This document shows positions 33,259 to 43,334 of a DNA stretch of 63,530 nt, one piece after another (position 1 is the stretch's first letter; each line of letters starts with the position of its first letter). The position numbers were made by a program, and so were the translations under genes. This stretch comes from Paludibacteraceae bacterium (lineage in GTDB: Bacteria; Bacteroidota; Bacteroidia; Bacteroidales; Paludibacteraceae): positions 1 to 63,530 of the forward strand of contig JARKSE010000023.1 in NCBI GenBank assembly GCA_029974315.1. The letters run 5' to 3'. Below the pieces are notes generated by a model that was not told the origin of the DNA, searched no databases, and worked only from the letters and a program-made list of their open reading frames with translations.

Positions 33259-34698
33259 ATGAAACAAGATATTGGAGTTATAGGACTCGCCGTAATGGGC
33301 GAAAACCTCGCACTCAACATAGAACGTCGAGGTTATAGTGTATCAGTGTACAACCGCACTGCTGAGAAAACCACTAAATTTATAGAGGGACGAGCTGCTG
33401 GAAAACGTTTTCACGGAGCTTTGACCGTAGCCGACTTTTGCGATTCTCTGAGTGTTCCACGTAAAATAATACTGATGGTAAAAGCTGGCGAAGCGGTAGA
33501 TAAAACTATTGAAGCGCTACTGCCACACCTGTCTGAAAATGACATTATTATTGATGGCGGAAACAGCAACTACGAAGATACCGAACGCCGTTTAGCCACA
33601 TTAGCCGAACACAAAATTCTTTTTGTAGGCAGTGGCATTTCCGGTGGCGAACTTGGCGCATTGCACGGCCCTTCAATTATGCCGGGAGGTTCGCAAGCTG
33701 CGTGGCCACACATCAAACCGATATTTGAAGCCATTACAGCCAAAGTTGGTAAAAACCAAGAACCTTGCTCTACATGGGTAGGCAGTGGAGGCGCAGGCCA
33801 TTTTGTGAAAATGGTACACAACGGCATTGAATATGGCGATATGCAAGTGATTGGCGAAGGTTACGACGTCGCAAAACGCTTATTACAATTGGATAATAAA
33901 ATCATAGCTAACGCCTTTGCAGAATGGAATGAACAGCGCTTACAAAGCTACTTAATGGAAATTACGGTTGATATTCTGCGTTACGAAGAGAACGGGAAAG
34001 CTGTAGTGGACCTTATTTTAGATAGTGCTGGACAAAAAGGAACCGGTAAATGGACTTCAATCAACGCTTTGAACGAAGGCATTCCGCTCAATTTAATTAC
34101 CGAATCGGTTTTTGCACGATTTATTTCAGCACAAAAAGAGTTACGCACACTATTGCATGATAAATATCCACAACCAGCTGTAAATAGTGCTGTAAAGTGT
34201 CAACTGAAAGATATTGAAGGTGCTATGTACGCCTCAAAACTCATCTCGTATGCGCAAGGTTTTGAACTTATCGACACGAAATCGAAAGAGAAAAAATGGG
34301 GTATAAACTTAGCCGCTATTGCCAAAATTTGGCGAGGCGGTTGCATTATCCGCTCTATGTTTTTGGATAACATTGCAGCTGCTTACGAACATGAAACTAT
34401 CGACACGCTATTAGCTTCAAACTTCTACAAACAGATGTTGCCCGAAGCTATTGAATCATTACGTAACGTAGTAGCTGCAGCGACACTCAACGGAATTCCG
34501 GTACCAGCTATGAGCGCAGCATTGGCTTATTACGACTCTATGCGCACCGACCAATTGCCCGCTAATTTACTACAAGCACAACGCGACTATTTTGGGGCAC
34601 ACACGTATGAACGGATAGACAAACCGCGCGGCGAGTTTTTCCACACCAACTGGACTGGGGAAGGTGGCGACACAGTTTCCACCACTTACAATAACTAA
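33259..34698 (+). CDS. gnd: 6-phosphogluconate dehydrogenase, decarboxylating
   Basis: GVIGLAVMGENLALNIERRGYSV; ILDSAGQKGTGKWT. Confidence 0.98.
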   Translation: MKQDIGVIGLAVMGENLALNIERRGYSVSVYNRTAEKTTKFIEGRAAGKRFHGALTVADFCDSLSVPRKIILMVKAGEAVDKTIEALLPHLSENDIIIDGGNSNYEDTERRLATLAEHKILFVGSGISGGELGALHGPSIMPGGSQAAWPHIKPIFEAITAKVGKNQEPCSTWVGSGGAGHFVKMVHNGIEYGDMQVIGEGYDVAKRLLQLDNKIIANAFAEWNEQRLQSYLMEITVDILRYEENGKAVVDLILDSAGQKGTGKWTSINALNEGIPLNLITESVFARFISAQKELRTLLHDKYPQPAVNSAVKCQLKDIEGAMYASKLISYAQGFELIDTKSKEKKWGINLAAIAKIWRGGCIIRSMFLDNIAAAYEHETIDTLLASNFYKQMLPEAIESLRNVVAAATLNGIPVPAMSAALAYYDSMRTDQLPANLLQAQRDYFGAHTYERIDKPRGEFFHTNWTGEGGDTVSTTYNN

Positions 34699-34712
34699 AA
34701 AATTATTCAAAT

Positions 34713-34749
34713 AAAAATCCCCATTGCAATTTGCAGTGGGGATTTTTTA
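34713..34749. terminator. Rho-independent terminator, probably bidirectional
   Basis: AAAAATCCCCATTGCA-ATT-TGCAGTGGGGATTTTTT between convergent gnd and the GGGtGRT gene. Confidence 0.88.
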
Positions 34750-34770
34750 TAATTACACCGAAAACGGTTG

Positions 34771-35781
34771 TTATTTGTTCAAAGCTTGCGCTACGCTAAC
34801 AGCTACTGCCACAGTAGCACCAACCATTGGATTGTTGCCCATACCTAAGAATCCCATCATCTCTACGTGAGCAGGAACCGATGAAGAACCAGCAAATTGA
34901 GCGTCAGAGTGCATACGACCCATTGTGTCGGTCATACCATAAGAAGCAGGACCAGCAGCCATATTGTCTGGGTGCAATGTACGACCTGTACCACCACCAG
35001 AAGCTACTGAAAAATAGCGTTTACCAGCTAAAATACGTTCCTTTTTGTACGTTCCAGCTACTGGATGTTGGAAACGAGTAGGGTTAGTTGAATTACCTGT
35101 AATAGATACGTCAACACCCTCTTTCCACATTACCGCCACACCTTCACGCACATCGTCAACACCGTAACAGTTCACTTTAGCACGTGGCCCGTTTGAATAA
35201 GCTTTGGTTTTAACCACTTTCAATTCGCCCGTAAAGTAGTCGAATTCAGTTTGTACATAAGTAAAACCATTGATACGTGAAATAATCAAAGCGGCATCTT
35301 TTCCAAGACCGTTCAAGATAACACGCAGAGGTTTTGTACGTACTTTGTTAGCCATTTCGGCAATTTTAATAGCACCTTCGGCTGCAGCAAACGACTCATG
35401 TCCTGCCAAGAAAGCAAAACATTCAGTCTCTTCGCGCAACAACATAGCCGCCAACTTACCATGACCAATACCCACTTTACGATCGTCGGCTACAGAGCCA
35501 GCAATACAAAATGCTTGTAAACCTTCACCAATAGCTTCTGCAGCATCAGCAGCGTTTTTACAACCTTTTTTGATAGCGATAGCAGCGCCTACCACGTAAG
35601 CCCATTTCGCGTTTTCAAAACTAATATTTTGTGTGTGTTCGCACTCCAAGTATGGATCAACACCCAAATCGTGGCAAATTTGATTTGCTTCTTGAATAGA
35701 GGCGATACCGTAGGAGTTCAACACTTTTTTGATTGAAGCCTCACGACGGTTTTGGCTTTCAAATTTTACTTCTCTTATCAT
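34771..35781 (-). CDS. GGGtGRT-motif protein, function unknown
   Basis: Signature VASGGGTGRTLHPDNMAAGPASYGMTDTMGRMHSDAQFAGSSSVPAHVEMMGFLGMGNNPMVGATVAVAVSVAQ. Confidence 0.88.
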   Translation of the reverse strand: MIREVKFESQNRREASIKKVLNSYGIASIQEANQICHDLGVDPYLECEHTQNISFENAKWAYVVGAAIAIKKGCKNAADAAEAIGEGLQAFCIAGSVADDRKVGIGHGKLAAMLLREETECFAFLAGHESFAAAEGAIKIAEMANKVRTKPLRVILNGLGKDAALIISRINGFTYVQTEFDYFTGELKVVKTKAYSNGPRAKVNCYGVDDVREGVAVMWKEGVDVSITGNSTNPTRFQHPVAGTYKKERILAGKRYFSVASGGGTGRTLHPDNMAAGPASYGMTDTMGRMHSDAQFAGSSSVPAHVEMMGFLGMGNNPMVGATVAVAVSVAQALNK

Positions 35782-35801
35782 TGTTTATTCCTCCTATTTA
35801 A

Positions 35802-36503
35802 TTAGTCAATACGTGGGTCAATAAATTTAACAGCACCTTGCTCTTTTGTAAAACGACCATAGTTTGCAGTCGATTTTTTAAGCGCTTCGTTTGCATCTAC
35901 TCCTTTTTTGATTAAATCCATCATAGGACCAACACGCACGAATTCGTAACCACACACTTCGTCATCTGCATCTAAAGCAATTTTGGTAACATAACCTTCG
36001 GCCATTTCTAAATAACGAACACCTTTAGCTTTGGTTGAAAACATAGTCCCAATTTGCGAACGCAAACCTTTACCCAAATCTTCCAAACCTGCACCTACGA
36101 CCAAACCTCCTTCTGAGAACGCTGATTGCGTGCGACCATAAACAATTTGTAAAAACAATTCGCGCATAGCAGTGTTTATAGCATCACAAACTAAGTCGGT
36201 ATTCAACGCTTCCAATAGAGTTTTTCTTGGAAGAATTTCAGCAGCCATAGCAGCCGAGTGCGTCATACCCGAACAACCAATAGTTTCAATCAAAGCCTCT
36301 TCGATGATGCCATCTTTGACGTTCAAGGTCAATTTACATGCACCTTGTTGTGGTGCACACCAACCAACACCGTGAGTCAAACCCGAAATGTCTTTGATCT
36401 CTTTGGCCTTCACCCATTTTCCCTCTTCAGGAATTGGAGCAGGACCGTGATTTGGCCCTTTTTTTACAACACACATGTGTTCTACTTCGTGAGAGTAAAT
36501 CAT
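35802..36503 (-). CDS. IscU/NifU_N-like iron-sulfur scaffold-type protein paired with the GGGtGRT protein
   Basis: HGVGWCAPQQGACKLTLNVKDGIIEEALIETIGCSGMTHSAAMAAEILPRKTLLEAL resembles the IscU/NifU_N layout (..C..(D)xMxLxIKV..G.I.DA.F.TFGCGAAIASSSMATEMIKGKTLDEA). Confidence 0.8.
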   Translation of the reverse strand: MIYSHEVEHMCVVKKGPNHGPAPIPEEGKWVKAKEIKDISGLTHGVGWCAPQQGACKLTLNVKDGIIEEALIETIGCSGMTHSAAMAAEILPRKTLLEALNTDLVCDAINTAMRELFLQIVYGRTQSAFSEGGLVVGAGLEDLGKGLRSQIGTMFSTKAKGVRYLEMAEGYVTKIALDADDEVCGYEFVRVGPMMDLIKKGVDANEALKKSTANYGRFTKEQGAVKFIDPRID

Positions 36504-36542
36504 AACTTTATAATATTAATTAATCACTAAAATTTCGCAGCA

Positions 36543-36550
36543 CAAAGATA
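36543..36550 (-). promoter_or_regulatory. -7 box (TATCTTTG) for the IscU-like/GGGtGRT operon
   Basis: Reverse complement of CAAAGATA, 40 nt upstream of the start. Confidence 0.55.
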
Positions 36551-36657
36551 CGACTATTTTTGGTTAAATAAAGAACTCTAAAAAAGGAATTTCTACTATT
36601 TCTAAAAAACATCAAATTGAATTGTAATTTCACGGTTTTGTTTTCATAAGATTTTTG

Positions 36658-36665
36658 TATCTTTG
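36658..36665 (+). promoter_or_regulatory. -7 box (TATCTTTG) for the DUF5606/carboxyltransferase operon
   Basis: TATCTTTG 118 nt upstream of the ATG at 36784; implies a long leader. Confidence 0.5.
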
Positions 36666-36783
36666 CCACTCTCAAACCAAAAAGTTTAAGTTTTAGATGT
36701 GTCAAAAAAGTTGGCATGTTTACACCGAAACTTTGCTTTAAAATTACTTATTAAAACATTATATCACTAATACCAAATTAGTT

Positions 36784-37197
36784 ATGTTGAAAACAATTTT
36801 ATCAATTTCCGGGAAATCGGGTTTATACAAGCTCGTTTCACAGTCGAAAAATATGATTATTGTAGAGTCTCTTATCGACGGCAAACGTATGCCCTCCTAT
36901 TCGCACGACAAAGTTGTAGCACTTTCAGACATAGCCATGTTTACCGATGAAGGCGAAGTGCCACTACACTATGTTTTAGAAAAAGTACGTGCTAAAGAAA
37001 ATGGTCAACAAGCAACTATTGACCCCAAAGAAACGCCCGATAGACTGCGTGCCTATTTTGGTGAAATTCTACCAACATTCGACCGTGAACGCGTTTACCC
37101 AACGGATATCAAAAAGTTGATAGCTTGGTACAATCTACTCATAAAAAATGGCATTACCGACTTTTCAGTGAAAGAAGAATCAGAACCTGTAAAATAA
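36784..37197 (+). CDS. DUF5606-type conserved Bacteroidota protein
   Basis: N-terminus MLKTILSISGKSGLYKLVSQSKNMIIVESLIDGKRMPSYSHDKVVALSDIAMFTDEGE. Confidence 0.75.
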   Translation: MLKTILSISGKSGLYKLVSQSKNMIIVESLIDGKRMPSYSHDKVVALSDIAMFTDEGEVPLHYVLEKVRAKENGQQATIDPKETPDRLRAYFGEILPTFDRERVYPTDIKKLIAWYNLLIKNGITDFSVKEESEPVK

Positions 37198-37219
37198 ACT
37201 TCTAAACCGCACAATAGAG

Positions 37220-38986
37220 ATGAAAAAAGAGATTAAATTTAGTCTTGTTTACCGCGACATGTGGCAATCGTCGGGTAAATATGTCCCTCGTAAAGACCAA
37301 TTAGCCCAAGTGGCACCTGTTATTATTGATATGGGTTGCTTTGCACGTGTCGAAACCAATGGCGGTGCATCAGAACAAGTCAATTTGCTCTATGGCGAAA
37401 ATCCAAACGATGCGGTACGCACATTTACAAAACCTTTTAACGAAGCAGGTATCCAAACACACATGCTCGACCGTGGCTTAAACGGTTTACGCATGAATCC
37501 CGTACCAGCCGACGTGCGCGAGTTGATGTACAAAGTAAAAAAAGCACAAGGTACAGACATTACTCGTATTTTTTGCGGATTGAATGACGTAAGAAATATC
37601 GCACCGTCAATCAAATGGGCTAAATCGGCTGGAATGATAGCGCAAGCCACTATGTGTATTACCTATTCTCCTGTGCACAATGCGGAATACTACATCAATA
37701 TGGCCGAACAGTTGATTGCTGAAGGCGCTCAAGAAATTTGCTTGAAAGACATGGCAGGAATTGGTCGTCCAACGATGTTGGGAACTATTGTAAAATCAAT
37801 TAAAACTAATCATCCCGACATTACCATTCAATATCACGGTCATTCTGGACCAGGTTTTTCTGTAGCATCAATGCTCGAAGTAGCCAAAGCTGGTATCGAT
37901 TTTTTAGACGTAGCTATGGAGCCACTATCGTGGGGCATGGTGCATCCTGACGTGATTACCATTCAAGCTATGTTGAAAGATGCAGGTTTCCAAGTAGCCG
38001 ACATCAACATGAACGCTTATATGGAAGCACGCCGTTTGACACAAAGTTTTATGGACGATTTCCTAGGTTATTTCATCGATCCTCGTAATCGCTATATGAC
38101 TTCACTTTTGATTGGCTGTGGACTGCCTGGTGGTATGATGGGCTCGTTAATGGCTGACCTTAAAGGTGTTCATGTGGCAATTAACAACAACTTAAAAGCA
38201 CAAGGAAAAGCCACTTTAAACGAAGACGAGCTGTTAGTTCAACTCTTCGACGAAGTTAAATACATTTGGCCAAAACTTGGTTATCCTCCATTAGTGACGC
38301 CATTTAGTCAATACGTGAAAAACGTAGCCCTTATGAACGTATTTGCCATGAGCAAAGGCGATCAACGCTGGACTATGATTGACAACAACACGTGGGATAT
38401 GATTTTAGGCAAAGCAGGAAAACTCCCTGGTAAATTAGATCCAGAAATCATTGCGTTAGCCAAATCAAAAAATCTTGAATTCTTTGAAGGAAATCCACAA
38501 GATAACTATCCTAATGTACTCCCAAAATATATCAAAGAGATGGAAGAGTTAGGTTGGGATAGAGGCCAAGACGATGAGGAATTATTCGAGTTTGCTATGC
38601 ACGACAAACAATACCGTGATTTCAAATCGGGCGAAGCTAAAAAACGCTTTAATGCAGAACTGCGTGAAGCCATGGAAAAAGAGTTTAAAACAGCAGGCAA
38701 AGAGATTAACATATCAGAATTAAAAGCACTCTGTAACCCTGACGGCATTCCTGTAACGGCTCCAGTTAGTGGTCGCATTATGTGGGAATTCGATTTTGTA
38801 GATCACTCTATAAAACCAGCCATTGGCACCATGTACGAACAAGGTGATATTTTATGCGCTATTCAAACAAACGGACATGGTTTAGAAGTGGTTCCTGCAC
38901 TTTTCCCTGGACGCATTGTAGATGTAGTTGCAGACCAAGGTACGTTAGTGCAAAAGGGTGATATTATTGCTTATATGGAAAAATAA
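37220..38986 (+). CDS. Pyruvate carboxylase subunit B / oxaloacetate decarboxylase alpha-type carboxyltransferase with atypical C-terminal biotinyl-like domain
   Basis: SLVYRDMWQSSGKYVPRKDQL; YHGHSGPGFSVASMLEVAKAGIDFLDVAMEPLS; C-terminal APVSGRI...GDILCAIQTNGHGLEVVPALFPGRIV. Confidence 0.88.
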   Translation: MKKEIKFSLVYRDMWQSSGKYVPRKDQLAQVAPVIIDMGCFARVETNGGASEQVNLLYGENPNDAVRTFTKPFNEAGIQTHMLDRGLNGLRMNPVPADVRELMYKVKKAQGTDITRIFCGLNDVRNIAPSIKWAKSAGMIAQATMCITYSPVHNAEYYINMAEQLIAEGAQEICLKDMAGIGRPTMLGTIVKSIKTNHPDITIQYHGHSGPGFSVASMLEVAKAGIDFLDVAMEPLSWGMVHPDVITIQAMLKDAGFQVADINMNAYMEARRLTQSFMDDFLGYFIDPRNRYMTSLLIGCGLPGGMMGSLMADLKGVHVAINNNLKAQGKATLNEDELLVQLFDEVKYIWPKLGYPPLVTPFSQYVKNVALMNVFAMSKGDQRWTMIDNNTWDMILGKAGKLPGKLDPEIIALAKSKNLEFFEGNPQDNYPNVLPKYIKEMEELGWDRGQDDEELFEFAMHDKQYRDFKSGEAKKRFNAELREAMEKEFKTAGKEINISELKALCNPDGIPVTAPVSGRIMWEFDFVDHSIKPAIGTMYEQGDILCAIQTNGHGLEVVPALFPGRIVDVVADQGTLVQKGDIIAYMEK

Positions 38987-39002
38987 TTGATTCGTACTCA
39001 AA

Positions 39003-39031
39003 TGAAAAGCTCACCTGTGGTGGGCTTTTTT
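39003..39031 (+). terminator. Rho-independent terminator
   Basis: AAAAGCTCACC-TGT-GGTGGGCTTTTTTTT. Confidence 0.8.
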
Positions 39032-39042
39032 TTAAGATATTT

Positions 39043-39582
39043 ATGATAACGCTACAACCAATAACTAATACGGATGACATTCTGCTAACGCCACTTAAAG
39101 CACTTTACGAAAGCGCATTTCCTGTGTGCGAAAGGCGACAAACAGAAAAACTTGTACAACTCATAGCAAACGAGCCACGTTTTAGCTGTGTTGCTATCAT
39201 TTATAACGATAACTTTGTTGGATTCTTCACTCGGTGGGATTTGGATACCTTTTACTATGGTGAACATTTTGCCATTTCTGCCACCATGCGTGGACAAAAA
39301 ATAGGTTCTCAAGTTCTACAAAACATAGTAGAGAACCTTATAAAACCATTTATCATAGAAGTAGAACTTCCTATTACCAATCTGGCGGCTCGACGTATTG
39401 CATTTTACGAACGGGCAAACTTCACACTTTGTCAAACGCCATACCTACAACCGCCCTACGAAAAAGGATTGGAATCCATTCCTTTGCATTTGATGGAATA
39501 TGGTGGTCATTTAACCCAAACTCACTTCTCTGACGTAGTAAGAACGCTACACACAGAAATTTATGGCATAAAAATTGCTTAA
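39043..39582 (+). CDS. GNAT-family N-acetyltransferase
   Basis: ISATMRGQKIGSQVLQNIVENL; AARRIAFYERANF. Confidence 0.82.
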   Translation: MITLQPITNTDDILLTPLKALYESAFPVCERRQTEKLVQLIANEPRFSCVAIIYNDNFVGFFTRWDLDTFYYGEHFAISATMRGQKIGSQVLQNIVENLIKPFIIEVELPITNLAARRIAFYERANFTLCQTPYLQPPYEKGLESIPLHLMEYGGHLTQTHFSDVVRTLHTEIYGIKIA

Positions 39583-39616
39583 AATGAATTGTAAATCTTT
39601 TGTTTACATTTCTATT

Positions 39617-40339
39617 ATGAAATCTACTCTCACGACCATTTTATTAGTGTTATCATACTTTGTTCAAGCACAAGTTAATCACGAAGCGCTCTATAATGCC
39701 TATTTAGCGCAAGATTTTCAGGTGTGGAAAAAGAGTATTGACGAAGCTCAAAAAAGTAAAATGACCATTAAGCAAATCGAAGAAATCATCAACTACGAGT
39801 ATGGGTACATTGGTGTCTGTTTAGATGAAAATAAAAATGCCGAAGCAGTGCGTATAATGCAACTTATGGATCGCCAACTGACTATTTTAGAGCGACATCA
39901 ATACCAACCAGCTTTAGTCTATATGTACCGTTCAGCTTTAGATGCATTTCAAATCTCACTCAATAAGTGGGACATTCTATCGTTAGGAGCACGAAGCGTG
40001 AAATATGCCGACTTAGCCTACCATACCGATCCGCAAAATCCTTTAATCGTAAGTCTTAAAGGCAACGTCGATTTTTTTCGTCCAAAACTTTTGGGTGGTT
40101 CTAAAAAAAATGCGCTATATAATTACGAAAAAGCCATAGAGCTCTTTGAGCAACAGAATCAAACCACACACAATTGGAACTACCTGGCCACTCTACTATG
40201 GATGGCTCAAGCGTACGAAAAAACAGGGAATGTACAAAAAGCAGAATTAGTTTGTCAAAAAATACTCACTTTGGCACCTAATTTCAAATATGTCAAAGAG
40301 GTCTATTATCCAGAACTAACAAAAAAAATGGCAAAATAA
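39617..40339 (+). CDS. Secreted TPR-like protein of unknown function
   Basis: Signal peptide MKSTLTTILLVLSYFVQAQ; helical TPR-like C-terminus. Confidence 0.6.
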   Translation: MKSTLTTILLVLSYFVQAQVNHEALYNAYLAQDFQVWKKSIDEAQKSKMTIKQIEEIINYEYGYIGVCLDENKNAEAVRIMQLMDRQLTILERHQYQPALVYMYRSALDAFQISLNKWDILSLGARSVKYADLAYHTDPQNPLIVSLKGNVDFFRPKLLGGSKKNALYNYEKAIELFEQQNQTTHNWNYLATLLWMAQAYEKTGNVQKAELVCQKILTLAPNFKYVKEVYYPELTKKMAK

Positions 40340-40404
40340 ATTTGATTTGTGCATATTCTGAGTAATTGTTACTTTTGCGAACACTTATAAACCATGTTAG
40401 CTTT

Positions 40405-41112
40405 ATGAAAAAAATCGTCGCTTTCATCCTTTTGATATGTAGCGCTTGGATCTTGCAAGCTACTGAATACGTCTACATTATGAGTGATTATGGGAAACCA
40501 TCATTCACCACAGCCGACGGACGCTTTCAAACTTTAGGCAAAAAATCTGATGGGGTTACAGGTCCATCGTACAATGGTGCTGAAAATTCACTTGATGTTC
40601 GTCTTTATGCTAAAAACACATACACCATTACCAGTTTGACTGGCGTAAAGATGAAACACATTGCCTTTATCATTTCGCGCAAAGGCAAATACAATTTAAC
40701 CTCATTAACACCAACTAATGGAACTTGCGAAGTGGTTGGTGCACCCGATTACACCGCCACTTGGACTGGCGATGCAACAGAAGTAACATTCACCATTGGC
40801 GACAGAGCCATTTACGGCATAGAAGGCGAATCTGAAGCTGGTCAACTTGACTTTACACAACTCGTAATTACAGTAGATGATTCTTCGCCAGTAAAAAACA
40901 CGGATAACAAATTGGTTGAAATCATAGCTGCCAACGGCGTATTAACCGTTAACGGTATCAATGACGGTACTCAAGTAGAACTTTTCAATTTAACAGGTTC
41001 ACGCATTCTGTCACAACCATTGAGCAATTCACAAATTATTACTGGCAATCTACACTGCGGTATTTATATTGTAAAAATCAATAATAAAACTACCAAAGTA
41101 TTTATTCAATAA
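40405..41112 (+). CDS. Small secreted protein with T9SS-like C-terminal domain
   Basis: Signal peptide MKKIVAFILLICSAWILQA; VELFNLTGSRILSQPLSNSQIITGNLHCGIYIVKINNKTTKVFIQ; TACTTTTG box at 40370-40377 supports the ATG at 40405. Confidence 0.75.
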   Translation: MKKIVAFILLICSAWILQATEYVYIMSDYGKPSFTTADGRFQTLGKKSDGVTGPSYNGAENSLDVRLYAKNTYTITSLTGVKMKHIAFIISRKGKYNLTSLTPTNGTCEVVGAPDYTATWTGDATEVTFTIGDRAIYGIEGESEAGQLDFTQLVITVDDSSPVKNTDNKLVEIIAANGVLTVNGINDGTQVELFNLTGSRILSQPLSNSQIITGNLHCGIYIVKINNKTTKVFIQ

Positions 41113-41133
41113 AACTCTGAACTCACTAAAATA

Positions 41134-41171
41134 CAAAATCCGCACTAACTCACGGTTAATGCGGATTTTTT
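41134..41171. terminator. Bidirectional rho-independent terminator
   Basis: AAAATCCGCACTAAC-TCACG-GTTAATGCGGATTTTTT between convergent genes. Confidence 0.88.
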
Positions 41172-41207
41172 GTTATCGAACAACTTCGTTCAATATCACG
41201 AAACGGA

Positions 41208-43334
41208 TTACTCTTCGTCCATTAAAATCTCCATAATGGTACAAGCCGCTTTAGCCACTGGTGAGCCAGGACCAAAGATAGCTGCTACGCCTGCTTTGTA
41301 CAAGAAATCGTAATCTTGTGCAGGAATAACACCACCAGCAATCACAATAATATCTTCGCGACCGAGTTTTTTCAACTCGTCAATCACTTGAGGTACCAAA
41401 GTTTTGTGACCTGCTGCCAAGGACGAAATACCCATAACGTGCACATCATTTTCAACGGCTTGTTTAGCTGCTTCGGCTGGTGTTTGAAACAATGGTCCCA
41501 TATCCACATCGAAACCGCAATCAGCATAACCCGTAGCTACCACTTTAGCACCACGGTCGTGTCCATCTTGCCCCATTTTGGCAATCATAATACGTGGTTG
41601 ACGCCCCTCTTTTTTAGCAAAAGCAGCGGTCAACTCACAAGCTTTTTGGAAAGCTGCATCATTTTTTGTTCCTGCGCTATACACTCCTGAAATAGTTCTA
41701 ATAGTTGCTTTATAACGGCCTACGACAACTTCGCAAGCATCTGAAATTTCTCCTAACGTAGCACGTACGCGAGCTGCTTCAACAGCCAATTCAAGTAAAT
41801 TACCCTTACCTGTTCTTACACATTCGGTAAGCGCATCTAACGCTTTTTTTACAGCAACGCTATCACGATTAGCTTTCAAATGTTGTAAACGTTCGATTTG
41901 TTGCTTACGTACAGCTGTGTTATCCACTTCCAAAATATCAATTGGATCCTCTTGTTCTAAACGGTATTTATTAACACCTACAATAGTTTGCTGACCTGAG
42001 TCGATACGCGCTTGTGTACGTGCAGCAGCCTCTTCTATACGCATTTTTGGTAAACCGGTTTCGATAGCAGCAGCCATACCACCAAGCTTTTCAACCTCTT
42101 CAATCAACGCCCACGCTTTTTCTGCTAATTCATTAGTTAAACGTTCAACATAATAAGAACCAGCCCAAGGGTCAATTGATTTACAAATATGGGTTTCTTC
42201 TTGGATAAAGATTTGTGTATTACGAGCAATACGTGCCGAAAAATCAGTTGGTAACGCAATAGCTTCGTCTAACGCATTGGTATGCAACGACTGTGTATGT
42301 CCAAGCGCTGCACCCATAGCTTCAATACAAGTACGCCCCACGTTGTTAAATGGGTCTTGCTCTGTGAGCGACCAGCCCGATGTTTGTGAGTGTGTACGCA
42401 ATGCCAATGATTTTGGATTTTTAGGATTGAATTGTTTTACAATTTTTGCCCACAACATACGAGCTGCACGCATCTTAGCAATTTCCATAAAATGATTGGT
42501 TCCGATTGCCCAGAAGAATGACAAACGAGGCGCAAATGCATCGATATCCATTCCTGCATTTACACCAGCGCGCAAATATTCTAAACCGTCAGCCAACGTG
42601 TAAGCCAATTCGATATCGGCAGTAGCACCAGCTTCTTGCATGTGATAACCCGAAATAGAAATCGAGTTAAACTTCGGCATATTTTTCGATGTATATTCAA
42701 AAATGTCGGCGATAATTTTCATCGAGAATTTTGGTGGGTAAATATAAGTATTACGCACCATAAACTCTTTCAAAATGTCGTTTTGAATAGTTCCTGCCAT
42801 CTCTTCTAACTTGGCACCTTGTTCCAATCCTGCGTTGATGTAGAATGCTAAAATAGGCAATACAGCACCGTTCATGGTCATAGAAACTGACATTTTATTC
42901 AGCGGGATTCCATCGAATAAAACTTTCATATCTTCTACAGAACAAATAGACACACCTGCTTTACCTACGTCACCAACAACACGTTCGTGGTCAGCATCAT
43001 AGCCACGGTGAGTAGCTAAGTCGAATGCTACGGACAAACCTTTTTGACCAGCAGCTAAATTACGACGATAAAATGCATTTGATTCTTCGGCAGTAGAAAA
43101 GCCGGCATACTGACGAATAGTCCAAGGACGCATAGGATACATACCGCTATATGGACCGCGCAAAAATGGTGGTAAACCAGCAGCATAGTCTAAATGTTCA
43201 AGACCTTCGAGGTCTTCTTTTGTATAAACTGATTTGACTGGAATTTGTTCCGGAGTTAACCAGCTTTCGCCGTTGCAGTCAGTCTTACTAGCTACAACAT
43301 TTTTTATATCAATATCTTTAAAATTTGGTTTCAT
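41208..43334 (-). CDS. mutB: Methylmalonyl-CoA mutase large subunit
   Basis: [87 protein letters not shown] (B12 domain). Confidence 0.98.
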   Translation of the reverse strand: MKPNFKDIDIKNVVASKTDCNGESWLTPEQIPVKSVYTKEDLEGLEHLDYAAGLPPFLRGPYSGMYPMRPWTIRQYAGFSTAEESNAFYRRNLAAGQKGLSVAFDLATHRGYDADHERVVGDVGKAGVSICSVEDMKVLFDGIPLNKMSVSMTMNGAVLPILAFYINAGLEQGAKLEEMAGTIQNDILKEFMVRNTYIYPPKFSMKIIADIFEYTSKNMPKFNSISISGYHMQEAGATADIELAYTLADGLEYLRAGVNAGMDIDAFAPRLSFFWAIGTNHFMEIAKMRAARMLWAKIVKQFNPKNPKSLALRTHSQTSGWSLTEQDPFNNVGRTCIEAMGAALGHTQSLHTNALDEAIALPTDFSARIARNTQIFIQEETHICKSIDPWAGSYYVERLTNELAEKAWALIEEVEKLGGMAAAIETGLPKMRIEEAAARTQARIDSGQQTIVGVNKYRLEQEDPIDILEVDNTAVRKQQIERLQHLKANRDSVAVKKALDALTECVRTGKGNLLELAVEAARVRATLGEISDACEVVVGRYKATIRTISGVYSAGTKNDAAFQKACELTAAFAKKEGRQPRIMIAKMGQDGHDRGAKVVATGYADCGFDVDMGPLFQTPAEAAKQAVENDVHVMGISSLAAGHKTLVPQVIDELKKLGREDIIVIAGGVIPAQDYDFLYKAGVAAIFGPGSPVAKAACTIMEILMDEE

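Noticed and set aside
31028-34698. zwf-pgl-gnd cluster as unusual
   Set aside because: A standard oxidative pentose phosphate operon arrangement.
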